This document shows positions 35,400-47,351 of a DNA stretch of 64,000 bases, one piece after another. How positions within the stretch are numbered: the first letter of the stretch is position 1; each line of letters starts with the position of its first letter. A program made the position numbers and the translations under genes. Under the pieces are notes generated by a model, which searched no databases, was not told the origin of the DNA, and saw nothing but the letters and a program-made list of their open reading frames with translations. The stretch is from Tubulanus polymorphus (lineage: Eukaryota > Nemertea > Palaeonemertea > Tubulaniformes > Tubulanidae): NCBI RefSeq assembly GCF_964204645.1, contig NC_134035.1, forward strand, positions 12,009,951 through 12,073,950, in the 5' to 3' direction.

Positions 35400-38300
35400 T
35401 CTCTCTTTGTCGGCCATTTTATTTTATACAGCGCATTAGCGAACGACAGGTCAGTGTTTTATTCGTCATTTTCTCTCATTTTAACTCTCTATCTACTGAT
35501 TTTACATGTTTAAACATCGTATAACATTTCATAGTATCATTTAAACCTCTTTATGTCTAAAATTGCATTCCTTTTCAATGTTATTTCTCGATTTTAAATT
35601 GGAGGTTTCTCTATTCAATTTTTGACTGACTCGGCGACACGGCCGGTTCCCGTTCCGCTCGACTCAGCCAGTTGAGGTGGCCCGCTCTTAGTTGTGTAAG
35701 ACTGTTACAGTTAGTTTTGCTTATTGGAACTATTAGTAATAAAGTAGGGTCTTGTGACTCAAAAAACTGCAGTCTTTTTATCCTCCTTGAAGTTAAGACT
35801 GACAACATTAACAAAAAAAGGGCAATAAATCAGGGTTACCATTAGGCAGTTTTAATCTGTGGTAACTGCAGTTATTCCTAGAACACATAAGAATTTTTGA
35901 AAAGAATGATTTTTGGTTAATATTGATAATGAATGCAGTTTTATTTGTTTGTTTCAGATTCAAATAACTCAATAATGTCTCGTTACGGAAGCAGCAGTGG
36001 TGGAGGCGGTGGCGGAGGAGGAGGCGGCGGTGATAGGGACCGCGGCCGGGACCGTCGAGACGCCGGTAACCTAGCGTGTAAAGTATACGTCGGTGATTTA
36101 CCGCGAGACGCGTCGGAGAAAGATGTCGAACACGCGTTCAGTTATTACGGTACGTTGAGGAGCGTGTGGGTCGCCAGGAATCCACCCGGTTTCGCGTTCG
36201 TAGAATTCGAGGATAGCAGAGACGCCGAGGACGCAGTAAGAGGGTTAGACGGACGGTGAGTTAAACAATGGACGATTGATTGACTGGAGTCCTTTCGACT
36301 CTTTAACTCCTAAAAAAACTCTTTAATGCAAAATGTTTTTAATGTTGCTTAAAACTTCTGTTGCAAAACTCCTTCATTTTTGAGAAATAGTCAATTAAAA
36401 ATCGTTTATCTAATTTGTAAGATTGCGCCCAATAGTTGGAACCAGGAATTTTTACATCCACTTTTAAACGGCTACAATATAACATAACATAGACGTTTGC
36501 TTACAAAACCACAGAATGCCGATATCGGAGTAATCAGATTCTCCAAGGTCTGATTACCGAGAAAAACCATATTGATTAAGATAGAGTGGAGATGAAAGAG
36601 ATGCAGACACTTCCTCGAAATTTGAAATTTTCTCCTTTAAAACTCCTGGAATGACTGATCTATAGAGATCGTATTAAAATTCATATATTCTGAATTATTT
36701 GCAGAACGTTGAACAGCAGTTTCAGCGACAGTCGGATTCGCGTTGAACATTCGACCGGTAAAGTGCGTCCGAAACCGTGGATGAGACGCGGAGCTCCGCG
36801 ATCGAGACGAGCGTTCAACCCGGACGACCGGTGCTACGAGTGCGGCGAACGAGGACACTACGCCTACGATTGTCGACAGTAAGATCACTTTAAATTAATC
36901 AATCGATTTCTTATTAATTCCGTGTTGATAATAATAGTTATAACGAGTTGCTTCTTTGCTAATTTATTCAGAACGTGTTGAGATTTGAGATTCTCTGATC
37001 GTTTCATGAAGATTTTTACTTCGATTTTCTGATTTGAATGTTATTATATTATTATTTACACAAGAATTGCACCTCAGTTGATAAGAGAGAGAGAGACAGA
37101 TATGAAAACAGTTATTTAGAAAGCTTCGTAATAACAACTAAAGCCGTTCTAACAATTTTCGATTAATGAAACGTTTTTAAAACTTAAGCTTTTTAGTTTA
37201 TTCGTACGTCTTATCAATAAAATGAACCACCAAGTTCACATTATCATTCCTTGAAATGGGGGGGGAAGTATCTCGATATTCCCTAAATGTGACCAATTCG
37301 AGAAATGTCACTTATGTATGAAACATTTTTTCCAGTTCTCTTACAATCCTAAATCTTGTAAATGTCGAATTATGATTAATGACTGATTTCATTAGTTGCG
37401 TTTGTTTTGGAGACTCAGTCATTTGATTGTATCAGGATTTTACTGAGTACCGGTAATCCAGCTCAGCCGATCTTCAGTCAAAACAGCGATATTGTTTTAC
37501 TGTTTGATTCGGTCAAGTCATCGTAGTTGAAAAATACTTCAGAACTTTGTGTGACAACCTAGCAATTATCAATTGAGTCTCCCAAACGAATACAACTACA
37601 TTATGGAAATATTTAAATGCATTTCTGAACTTCTGGCAAAATTTCATATAAAATAGTAAAATGTTAAAACCTTGATCCTAATTAAATATTGAAGGGTTGT
37701 TAATTATGGAAAAAAAGAAGATTTTTGGTGGTTTTAGAAAAACTGATTTAAAATCTGTTATTTATTTATACATGCTTTGCAGAGTTTATCTACAAAGAAT
37801 GATTGAAGTGATATAAGAATTCAGTCTTCTCTCCTCATCCCATACATACAGTCTCGTCGCTGTACGATCGTTAGATACGATAATCGCCAACATTTCCACG
37901 CGCGGCCGGCCGCGTTGTTGCGTCGTCGTCGTGGAAACGTTGACTCGCGATCTCTGCACACATTGTTGAACCGACGATGCGCTGCAGGACAAAACGTAGT
38001 TACTCTTCACAAACGTCGGTCGTCTCAACGCACAACAACACACCGTATCGCCATCCAATTATTGATTACGACCCTAGCAACCGATTATACACCACGTCAA
38101 GCGTCATCGTCGTCGTTACCTAGCAACCCCGGTAGTGATAACGATCAACGTTGCGCCTAGCAACCGAGTTTATACGAGTTGTAGTAATAAAGCGTGCGTG
38201 TGTGTGACCTTGTGTACATCTCTTCATGTGTTACAACTGTGCAACTTCAACAATACAATCTCATCTTATCTGCAAAAATTGAGTAAGTGAATTTAAAAAA

Positions 38301-41300
38301 AATGAATTCCGATTTGGACGGTGTGTTTTAAAAACTTCTAGGGTAACGGTAAATGATACAGTGTTTGTAGTTTGATTTCTTGGGTCGCAATTAAAGGTTT
38401 AATATTCACAGCCTTGCACAATGGCATTGATCAATGTTTTTGTTCTGTGTATTATTATTGACCCCTCTGGGCCCGAGCTCGAGATGTAGCCATGGCTCCA
38501 GAAATTGCATTCTCCCTCGGCCGGGGTTCGAGACGCCGGTCACGGCGCAAAACTGCGTCTGATTTACCTAAGTGTGCAGGTACATGCGCAGTTCGGATGA
38601 TGTCATTATTAACCAATCAGAAATGGAATTCTGGGCAATTATGCAACGAGCAGTTTGATTGGCGCCACCTGTGCATATATCTGCGCTCGAGGGAAAATCA
38701 GGTAGGGGTGTGTGCCGTGTCTGTGTCTCGCGATATCATCAGTATTGGAATCCCTGTCGAGGGCGGGTGCGATAATTGCAGTGTGAAGTCGACAATTGAT
38801 GATTGAAAATTGTATTTCTGAAGAATTTCTTTTTCCTCTTTGAAACAGTAGCGGCAGCAAGTGTTTACAGTTAGCACACAGATTAGAGTTCGAATCAAAC
38901 TAAACCTCTATTTATTTGATTTTCTCAATGTTTTATATAGGTGTCGAAAAAACCTGTGATCCGTCAAATAAACAAAAAAAAATGTGGCAAATATTTCGAT
39001 TGCATGATTTCGATGTTTCGAATCGATATTTCATCGTTATATTTCGTCGGATATTTTTCAGCTCGGGACGATCGAGACGATCTAGGTCGCGTGAAGGAGG
39101 AAGCAGGAGAAGTGGCGGAAGAAGGAGCTATTCACGAAGCCGTAGCAGAAGTTATAGCAGGTATGAATATTGTCGACTAACGGGGAACGGGTCAACAGTA
39201 GTGCAAAAATGGTCTAAAGTCTTAGAACTCATCGGATTGGCTGTAGAACAAACTGGGTTTTACATATTAGAAAAATTGAGAAATTGAGGAATTCTGGTTT
39301 TAATTTTGCCAGCAGGGGATTCTGTTCTGACTCCTTTTGAAAAATCAGGAAATTCTATCGTTATTTTGGTATCTTGTTGTTCTTGCTTTGTTATGGCTGG
39401 CATAAACGCAAATAGATTAAGAGAAACGGCCTCCACTGAGAAATCTTATGAAATAAGATTGAATTAAGGTGGTGAATATTTGTGAAGGATCGGGGAATTG
39501 AGTACCACTGAAAGATGGTCTCAAATCTAAGATGTGTAACTTTGTGCCCTGAGATGAAGGTATTGCAAAAATTGCCTTAATTGAAATCATATATTTTGTT
39601 CTTAAATTTACAGATCACCGAAAAGATCGAAGAGAAGCAGATCAGGAAGGTAAATATTGATTATTTCTCATGAACGAGGCGTAAATGTCTTTTTTGGCGA
39701 GTTTGAGTTGAGTTGTATTTCTTGATTTCTCTTCATTTCAGTCCCGCGAACGGAACTAAAGATTAGGTACTACATTTAGATAACGATGATAGTATCAGTG
39801 CTTCGTGCTTCATGTATTTATTTCATACTCGTTTGCTTTCGATATAGACTTGAGTTAAAACCATTTTAGTGTTTGGTGTTCATTCCCACGCAGCCCCTAG
39901 AAATAGGGATTATACTTCTGCACCATTGAACTCCTAAAATAGTATTGCATGTGTCCCACTTGCATTTAGTTCTTGTTCTTTAGTCATTTTGAAACTATAT
40001 CGACCAACCACCAAATTTTTTTTCACCAGTGTTGAGGTTTCATCTAGACTGTGAAAACGGTCTCTAACGTTAACAACTGAGTTGCTGTAAAACAAGTTTA
40101 GTTTTTCTCTTATTGCCCCAAATCCTAATTTCGTATGTTTGGCAATATACAGAAAGTGATGTGCCCCTTCATTAACCGAATACACAGCTTTAGATTGTAT
40201 TGTTTGATCGTCAAATAATTCAGAACTGTGTAACTGCGTCCAATTAGACGGGTTTCGATTGAATATATACCGGGTTACAAACTCTACTGGTTGTTTCTAT
40301 CAGGTTTACAAGTTATCCTATTTCGGTAGGGTGTACCCTCGTCGAAACAAATGCGCGGCCAGACTAATCGAAACCTGCCTTAGTATTGTGAATTCCTGTT
40401 TTATATTCCAGTAGTACTTAAGTATTTAATTTCTGTTCTCCTCGTGTTCGAGATCATTCGTGAAGTGGAAGACAGTGTTGAAGCGTTTATGCAGTCAAAC
40501 TCAAAGTCGTCATCACATTCCTTAAGTCCTAATTTTTATGGACGCTCAATTTGTACTTCTAATTCGATTTACCAAGACAACAATGTAATAAGATACTTGA
40601 AACTAGGACGACTTCGGCGTGTTAACGCTTTCGTGAATGGTCCCGGTAGATCGTTGGGTAATCATTTTATCCTTTAATCAATTTTCTCGACGATCTTCTA
40701 TTTTTCAGCCAACATAGCCATCACAGCCATCACAATCACAGCCCAGCTCACAACGGAAACCATCAGAACTAAAAGAGGGTCGGGAGAGCTTCGAGAACTG
40801 TCGTAGACAACTGCATTCCTTCTCCCGGATAATCATCATTGACTCTCTTCATCCGTGTGTGTTCTCTTTCCATTTTATTTTACTACTGAAATATCCCCCC
40901 TCCCTCCCCCCCAAGTTATCCCATCATGAATAAAAAAAGTAATCGTGTACATTTTTATACCCGGTAAAAAGAGTTGCTATCGAAAAGGTTTGTTAACGAA
41001 AATAATGCCGTTTTCGATCAAAATGTATTCCAGACCTCTTGTGGATAGTAAATGATTTTGAACAGTTCGTAAAACAAGCTGAAACAATAAGAAACTGAAT
41101 TTCATTTTATCTTGTATTATCGAATGTTTGTTTGTGTATATTATTAGTAGAATTCATCATTGTTTAATTGTGTAAAAGACATGTACATTAACTACGACTA
41201 CTGAAACTGCATTTCATCCTGCTTCAACGGCGAGTCAAACCCGGTTAGTCTTTAGTTTTTTTGATCATCCACTCTTTCATTCCTTCTGATTATAGCTGTT

Positions 41301-41770
41301 TAGTTTTGCAGGGTCCCTACGACTCCTTGATTCCTCAAACAAACTCACTCAAAACGAAAATGCTTTTCGTTGTGCTTGAAACTCCTTATAAAGTTTGAAA
41401 CCTTCAATTTTGAGATACCTGCCATTTAGAAATCAACCCAATTATGCACTTCCTTATTTTAGAAACTAAGTTAAGTTAGTGTAAATGATTGAAAATTGTT
41501 TTTAAACCACCCGTCCGAAAATTACCAGTGAACCAAGATGAACAGTACCGATTTAATAGGAGTCTACAGTAAATGAAAATTCCTTATTAATCAAGAATGA
41601 CTGATGTGTAGGGACTCTGATTTTGGTTTAATGATAGTTACGATCTATTTTATCATATCAAACGCCGGGTTTCTCGTTGTCGTCGTTGATTTTAAACTTC
41701 ATCGTTGTCATTCGCACTCGCTCGCTGTATGTCTTATTATTTGTACCATTATTTTGAGTGTCCAATAAAA
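35400..41770 (+). CDS. SR splicing factor of the SRSF3/SRSF7 type (whole locus)
   Basis: Coding exons 35975-36255, 36705-36878, 39062-39160, 39614-39649 and then either 39742-39766 or 40709-40772, giving 204 or 217 residues. A non-coding first exon probably ends near 35449 (GACAG|GTCAGT). Domains: a Gly-rich N-terminus, an RRM with RNP2 KVYVGDL and RNP1 GFAFVEF, a CCHC zinc knuckle [14 protein letters not shown], then Arg/Ser repeats. The RRM plus knuckle arrangement is that of SRSF7 (9G8) and Drosophila Rbp1/x16 relatives. These nuclear proteins bind exonic enhancers, recruit U1 and U2AF, and help mRNA export. The gene is divergent from TYW2, with about 0.5 kb between starts. AATAAA at 41764-41769 is a likely poly(A) signal for the long 3' UTR. 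Confidence 0.88.
35975..36255 (+). CDS. SR factor exon with start codon, Gly run and RRM
   Basis: The acceptor GTTTGTTTCAG precedes a short 5' UTR and ATG at 35975. An 11-Gly run precedes an Arg/Asp-rich [10 protein letters not shown] stretch, then the RRM ([43 protein letters not shown]). It leaves in phase 2 at GTGAGT; exon 36705-36878 completes the RRM (RIRVEHS) and holds the zinc knuckle. Confidence 0.9.
36285..36669. mobile_element. Decayed copy of the GGGTCCCTACGACTCC element family
   Basis: It begins GGAGTCCTTTCGACTC and ends CTCCTGGAATGACTGATC. The interior matches AACTCCTTCATTTTTGAGAAATAG and AAACTTCTG segments shared with 41310-41617 and 59752-60145. Intronic in the SR gene. Confidence 0.55.
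36705..36878 (+). CDS. SR factor exon with RRM end and CCHC knuckle
   Basis: Acceptor TATTTGCAG, donor CGACA|GTAAGA, phase 2 in and out. It encodes the last RRM strand, a basic linker ([16 protein letters not shown]) and the knuckle C-x2-C-x4-H-x4-C, which gives SRSF7 its RNA preference. The minus-strand frame at 36637-36888 is a shadow. Confidence 0.9.
37852..38210 (+). CDS. Candidate truncating alternative terminal exon of the SR gene
   Basis: It has a strong acceptor (TCTTCTCTCCTCATCC...ACATACAG) and a GC-richer body. Entered from the phase-2 donor at 36878 it reads 38 codons and stops at 37967-37969. AATAAA at 38186-38191 is followed directly by GTGCGTGTGTGTG, a textbook cleavage context. 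Use of this exon would remove the RS tail. SR genes commonly autoregulate through truncating exons in this same intron. Transcript evidence is not available here. Confidence 0.55.
38465..38790. mobile_element. Diverged foldback/SINE-like element in SR intron
   Basis: It shares GATGATGTCATTATTAACCAATCAG and CAACGAGCAGTTTGATTGG with the element at 48300-48660. Both carry inverted flanks related to GGTTCGAACCCCTGCC. The plus-strand frame 38492-38806 is not a gene. Confidence 0.55.
39062..39160 (+). CDS. SR factor RS-domain exon 1
   Basis: Acceptor TATTTTTCAG, donor AGCAG|GTATGA, 99 nt, phase 2 in and out. It encodes alternating Arg/Ser with [16 protein letters not shown] and [12 protein letters not shown], the phosphorylated protein-interaction tail. 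The long frames at 38916-39287 and 38941-39180 run through it in intronic context. Confidence 0.85.
39614..39766 (+). CDS. SR factor small RS exon and stop exon, isoform A
   Basis: The 36-nt exon 39614-39649 ([11 protein letters not shown]) is joined to 39742-39766, which ends PANGTKD and TAG. Directly after the stop, TTAG|GTACTA could serve as a donor, so this exon may be spliced on to 40709 as untranslated sequence. Confidence 0.7.
40709..40772 (+). CDS. SR factor alternative His-rich last exon, isoform B
   Basis: Acceptor TATTTTTCAG. Entered in phase 2 from 39649 it encodes [16 protein letters not shown] and ends HQN then TAA. It would replace the isoform A tail by a 20-residue His/Ser-rich tail. 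If joined instead after 39766 it is 3' UTR. Confidence 0.55.
41310..41617. mobile_element. GGGTCCCTACGACTCC element copy in SR 3' region
   Basis: Ends GGGTCCCTACGACTCCTTGATTCC and CAAGAATGACTGATGTGTAGGGAC are inverted relative to each other. Interior AAACTCCTTATAAAG and GTACCGATTTAATAGGAGTCTACAG match the 59752-60145 copy. Confidence 0.65.
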
Positions 41771-42742
41771 ACGGATTTTATAAAATATTCAAACTGCGCT
41801 ATTTAAGTGATTTCATCTGATGTTTGGGTATGATATTCATTGTAGCAAGTGCTGAAAAGTGCTCACTTTTAATAAAGCCCTGCTACATTTACAGCCATAA
41901 TGTTGCAGCAGTGGAAGACTGACCCCGACCAATGGAATTCTGATGTACCCTGATGATTAACCCCAGTAGAGACTACTTGTTTCCATGGCCCCTCCATTCT
42001 GGATCCACACTCGCATCATTATTCTTGTTGAAGGTCCATTCACTGAATTGGCCACCTATAGTCTCGCACAACAAGTTTATACTCTAGACTGGTTTGAATC
42101 CGATTCTGCAGTGCTCTAGGATAAATTTGGTTCAACAGTCCGTTAGGATAAATTTTTTTCAACGGTCCATCGATTGAAACTGACTCCAAGCAGTTGATGC
42201 TGAACTAGAAGATATATGGTAATCATGTGGCGTCAATAGATCGAATCCGGTCATTAATACTGATTTAGAGTAGAGCTGAATGGTCGATGATGAGACTGTA
42301 CTGGCGACACAATCATTCATGAGTCTGGGAAACTTGAGACTTGATTGCGTCATCGACTCAGATTCTGATAAGAGATGCAGGGATCGCGCAGAACGGAATA
42401 AGATTGGTTGGATGGGGGAGTCTATATGATTAGGCCCACAGGTATTTAAGAACTATGTTCGATTCCCTTTTCCTTCGAAATAATTTAACATTCGATATTT
42501 GTTCTCATTCGGGATCGGGTTGATTGTTGTTGGGAAATTTCCAATTATATGCCATGACGCCATCTATTGGAATTTCGCTGAACTGACCAGATTGCTCTCA
42601 CTGACTACTGCTCTTAGTCAATGTGTTGAGATAACACTCGCCACCTAATGGAAATAATCGATATTGCAGAGTCAGTTCAGCATAATTCCAATAGATGGCG
42701 ATCAAAGCATACCGGTAGGCCAAATCGATGGTATCGTATTAA

Positions 42743-43024
42743 CCCTTTCCGTGCTGACTAATTAATACCCTATAGTGCTGGAGATAATTTGAAAATTCTG
42801 AAAAATTCCACCCTAGTGTGTTGAATAACGGGAATAGCACTATAGTGCGTCTACACCGCGGCGCGGTGTATCGTTAGTTACTAATATTTCACTATGTTTG
42901 ACAGGTGTTGCCACCTTTCAAGAGAGATAATTAGTAATTACTAATTAAATCAATACACCGCAGTGCGGTGTACTAGCAAAATCCATCACTGATTCGTACA
43001 CCGCACTGCGGTGTAGACGCACTG
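42743..43024 (-). mobile_element. piggyBac-type MITE, right end lost
   Basis: It starts TTAA|CCCTTTCCGTGC and matches, in reverse orientation, the intact copy at 61302-61580, including the palindromes TACACCGCACTGCGGTGTA. It stops matching just inside the other terminus (GCACTGA), so the end and its TTAA are missing. Confidence 0.75.
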
Positions 43025-45059
43025 ATGTCTCAAGCATTAAGAGGGCTCTAGCAGCTATCCTCAGTTTCCTCTACTCCTCATCTTCGACTCCAAATCCAGA
43101 CTGATTCTCTGATGCATGTGGGATATTAAAATTACGAAGTCCGACCAGACACTCAAAAACAAACAATCGTTTCTGTATTAAACATACATGTATTTTACTT
43201 TTATTTCTGAACCAGTATTCCTAAGACCGAAATGTAACACAGTACAAGCTTATGTAGATACATATAAGAATAAAGAAAGCACAAAGCTAAAATGTGAGTA
43301 AATATTTTCTCACACAATTATTGAATGATACACATAAATCAGTATTGTACTTAGAAACTTATTAGTACTGCCGGCAAAAATTGAAGAAACCTTTTCAACA
43401 ACAGAAAACAAAGTAAGAACCTTTATAATCCATAAAAGAATTCTATATTTCGTCTCATAGTCATAGAGTGGTTAGATCTAACCTCGGCAAGACCGGTTCC
43501 ATGGTTTAAACCAGAAAACTGTGGAACTGAAGCCTTCTCTTCTGTTCAATTATGGGGCTATAGATGTCAAGAGCGAAAAGGATATAAGAATAGACAAGAG
43601 AGAGCTCCGAGATGAATCCAATCTGTACAGGAATTCTCTTATCTTCTGTCATTAAGGGCAATTTACCCTTAGACAAAGGGAAAAGGAGGTAAGACTCGAC
43701 TTACACAGGTCCGAGTCTTAAAGAACATCACAAAACATTCATGTGTAATGCTCCAAGAAATCTTACTCATAATATGATTATGATCATTTTCTTAATACAT
43801 ACATGATCATGTAGTAGATACTTTTAATACACATTGCTTAAAACATTCAACTTATTTCATTTTCTCAATATAATGATACTTCGTAATCTTATTCCTAATA
43901 TATTGCATTGCGTTATATGTTTAAGCATTTAAGCATTATATGTTTAAGACGTAAAACATTTCACCAAGAATATAAGAGCTGCGTAATAGTCCATTTTGAT
44001 TACACTTTAAGAATTTTAGCTGTTACTTTTTGTCATTGGATTTTTATGACGCACAGTAGAGACCAGTCAACAACACTCTCAATATGTAGCCACATTATTC
44101 TAGTGTGTATATACAACCTTTTTCGTTGTTTAACATCATCAGCATTTTCACATTAATAGGGTCCCTACAGTCATTCCTGGGTACAAGGAGTTTTAAAGGA
44201 ACAACATTTCAAAGAAGCGTCTGCGTCACTTTCATTTCCCAATTACTGTAGACTTCCCTTAAATTGGTTGTGTTTATCTCAGTAAACCATTAATTCAGTG
44301 GTTTCATAAGGTGTTTAGGAATGAAGGAGTCGTAGGGACCCTGTCTATATACTGAGACCTTTTTGTTGTTCAACTTTATTGGTATTCTCACACTTTTAAA
44401 CGATGACGATAATCTATCGAAGAATAAGGCAATAAGATTATATTGTTTTTCTAAGAAATTGTCGGAGTTATATTCAAACCAGAAAGACGGGGGGAATTAG
44501 TTGCAAGCGGAACTCGCAAAGTTCTGGTCTAAATATGAACTCGCTCTAGTTGACTACTGTATAACATGAGTCAACATTGCTTCATTATTAAAATCATCAT
44601 TCATAATTCATCTTTATATTATCATACTTTAGATCTTTCTCATGATACAAGAAGGGAAAAAATACTCTATACTTTTAGGCCGGTTTCGATTGGTATCTAT
44701 TATACACTTCTCGCATAACACATCGGGACCGTACAAATTCGGCGACCAGTTTCACAAAAAGGTCTAACTCTTTTTAAATCGATTTAATTCTTTCATTAGT
44801 TCAGTCGATCTAGAATCGATTTAGGAGTGAAACATTTTTGTGATTCTGATCCCTGCCTGAAACTAGCTCACCACCTGTTGGCGAGAATTTACACATGATT
44901 TCAAGTAGAATTTAAGAAACGTCGATTTCAAAATTTAACCGCTTTGATTTGAGCTAGTCTCTCTGGTTCTGCGTGAAAAAGCTGCTAAGCGTACAATTTA
45001 GTGATTGAGATGTGGTCTTCACTCTTCTCATTCTTTCTCAATCGTTCAGATTTGCTGCA
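43025..45059. other. Interval downstream of the Tudor gene; probable 3' UTR and repeats
   Basis: Nothing coding recognised. It includes a short inverted-repeat element at 44159-44341. Part of it is probably 3' UTR of the minus-strand Tudor gene. The open frame 43908-44156 has no motifs. Confidence 0.45.
44159..44341. mobile_element. 183-bp MITE with GGGTCCCTAC inverted ends
   Basis: Terminal repeats GGGTCCCTACAGTCATTCCTGG and its near-complement GAATGAAGGAGTCGTAGGGACCC. Compact, no coding. Terminal sequence matches longer relatives at 41310 and 59752. Confidence 0.8.
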
Positions 45060-47285
45060 TTAAATGATTGATATCGGCAAAATATGTTCCTGAAATAGAT
45101 ATAAATTAATAATTCTACGGAGAAGATAAATCAAAGAAATTGACAAAGTAACTGTATGTTCATGTACATTAATTTGCAAATAAAGCCCCTGATCTGAACC
45201 TAGCTCCTAAACAACCCTCAGATCGTAAACTTAGCATCTACCCTACCCCCTAAACGCTGCATAATCCTTAACATTATCTCTACTCCTTCCCCTAATATCA
45301 AACATAATCTTTACTTCTAACAACTTGAGACCAGTCCTATGATTCTTAGTGGATTGGTCTTAGAATATCATCGTCATCTAAGATCACAATTTTTCATCTT
45401 TTGCCAGGACTGTGAAACTGGGCTGGAGTTCCAGTGGTGCTTGTCAATACGAAGCAGTGATATATAAATACTTACGAGATGATCTCTGCTCTCACCACGT
45501 TCATAGCGCACCGAGACATCGGTATTCTCTTCAATCAAACTACAACCCTCACCATCTACAAAACATAACAACCAACATCAACATCATTGTACATGTATCA
45601 ATAATGAGCGCACTCATCTAAACCTACAGCAGAACGGAGGGATATTTGTCTCCAAGTACAGTGAGTGGAATTTTCATCAGGAATTTGATTAAAAAGATTT
45701 AAGGTAAATTTTGTCACTTGAATACAGAGGCTAGTTTCACGCGCGTAGATTAAATACTAGTCTTAGCTCAGATTTACAGCCAATTGAACAACTTAACAAA
45801 TTCATGAATCCGAGTATAACTCTTGTACTTGCGGTTCTGCTAACATTGCTACTACGTTATACTTACTTGTGACGTAAAATGGCACTGCTGCCGGAGGTTG
45901 AATCCAGAATTGATCAGGAACCTCGTAGATTACGGACTGATCGATGATATCTTCATTACCATAATCGACGAAGAACACCAGAGATTTATCACCGATATGT
46001 TCCATGATATAAACTCTGAATAATACGACACACAGGTAAACATTAATATCGAATACAACTGGCTTACCTTGAGTGAGTATGCAGAATGGAACCACCCTTT
46101 TACATAGTATGCAACCTGGAACCACCCTTTTAGAGAGTATGCAGAATGGAACCACCCTTACCTCTTTCTGATGAACCACTGTTTGAGAGGGCACTGATGA
46201 AATGTAGAGAGAATCCCACAATGATAAGGAAAAAGTCCGAAAATGTAACTTTGAGTTTATTCAACGTTTCGACTATATCCCAATCATAATCTTCAGGAAT
46301 AATGAAGATAGTTACATTTTCGGACTCTTCCCTTATCATTGTGGGATTCTCTCTACATCGCGTCAACACGGATATAGTGATCTATCAATCGTGAACACTG
46401 ATGGAATGTCTTATGTATAGAGTTTGTAATTCATTTTCAATTAATTTTGTTCAGCACAAAGTCCAGAAGATATATGTAAAGTGTGCACACTCAGTTTTCG
46501 AGTGTGATAAAACATGTAATTCCTGGTTTGTGTGCTTTATTTTCAATCAAAAATACCTCGGTTGAAGTCCTGAGCGAATGAGAAGTGGGAAGCGTGCGAT
46601 CAGTTACATTATCAGGTTTGTTAATATAACTAGTCACATATTTGTTATTCAGATATTTGAACAGTTAATTCTGTATTTTCTACTCACCGATAAAAACAGC
46701 CCATATATTCAGCCATTCCTCTGAATGTTTGTAAATTCACCGGTTTACGATGAGGCAACTCATTCAATGATTTCACTAAAACTTCCAACTGACGAAGTTC
46801 CGGTTCCTGGAAATTAACGTCAATCCAATATTTACCACGACCGTATTCCAAATAAAAAATATTGACTGCACAGGTTGAAATTAACCCAAACATCAGGACC
46901 CAGTTTCACAGTTGTTAGTTAGAGTTAACTCTTGAGTTAAAATCCGTTCCTTTTCAATGAGTTAACTCTGAGTGAAATCTTAACTCATAACTGTGGAACT
47001 GGGTCCCGTTTGAATAAAGCGGTTCAGAGTATGAACACTCGCAACCTTTGAGGGGTTAAGCGAGGTTGATTTTATTGAAAAAACTTACGAACATCATCAT
47101 ATGAGCGAACATGAACTTCCTGTTAACAATGTGAGTAATCCTGATGTCTAATATCAGCGGTAGAGATGTTTTCAAGTACGAACCGATACCGATGAATTGT
47201 AACATCTCGTCGTGAATGCGTCTGTTCATACCGAGCGGTTTACTGCACATTCCGCTCGATAGAAACTCATCTTCATCTACATCTA

Positions 47286-47351
<66 letters not shown>

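Noticed and set aside
37786-38160. Open frames on both strands in the GC-rich SR intron
   Set aside because: The frame that fits splicing from exon 36878 is different and stops at 37969. The longer frames lack a compatible splice phase.
45802-46221. 139-residue minus-strand frame covering a Tudor exon
   Set aside because: Only 45867-46015 is exon. The upstream part reads through three intronic direct repeats.
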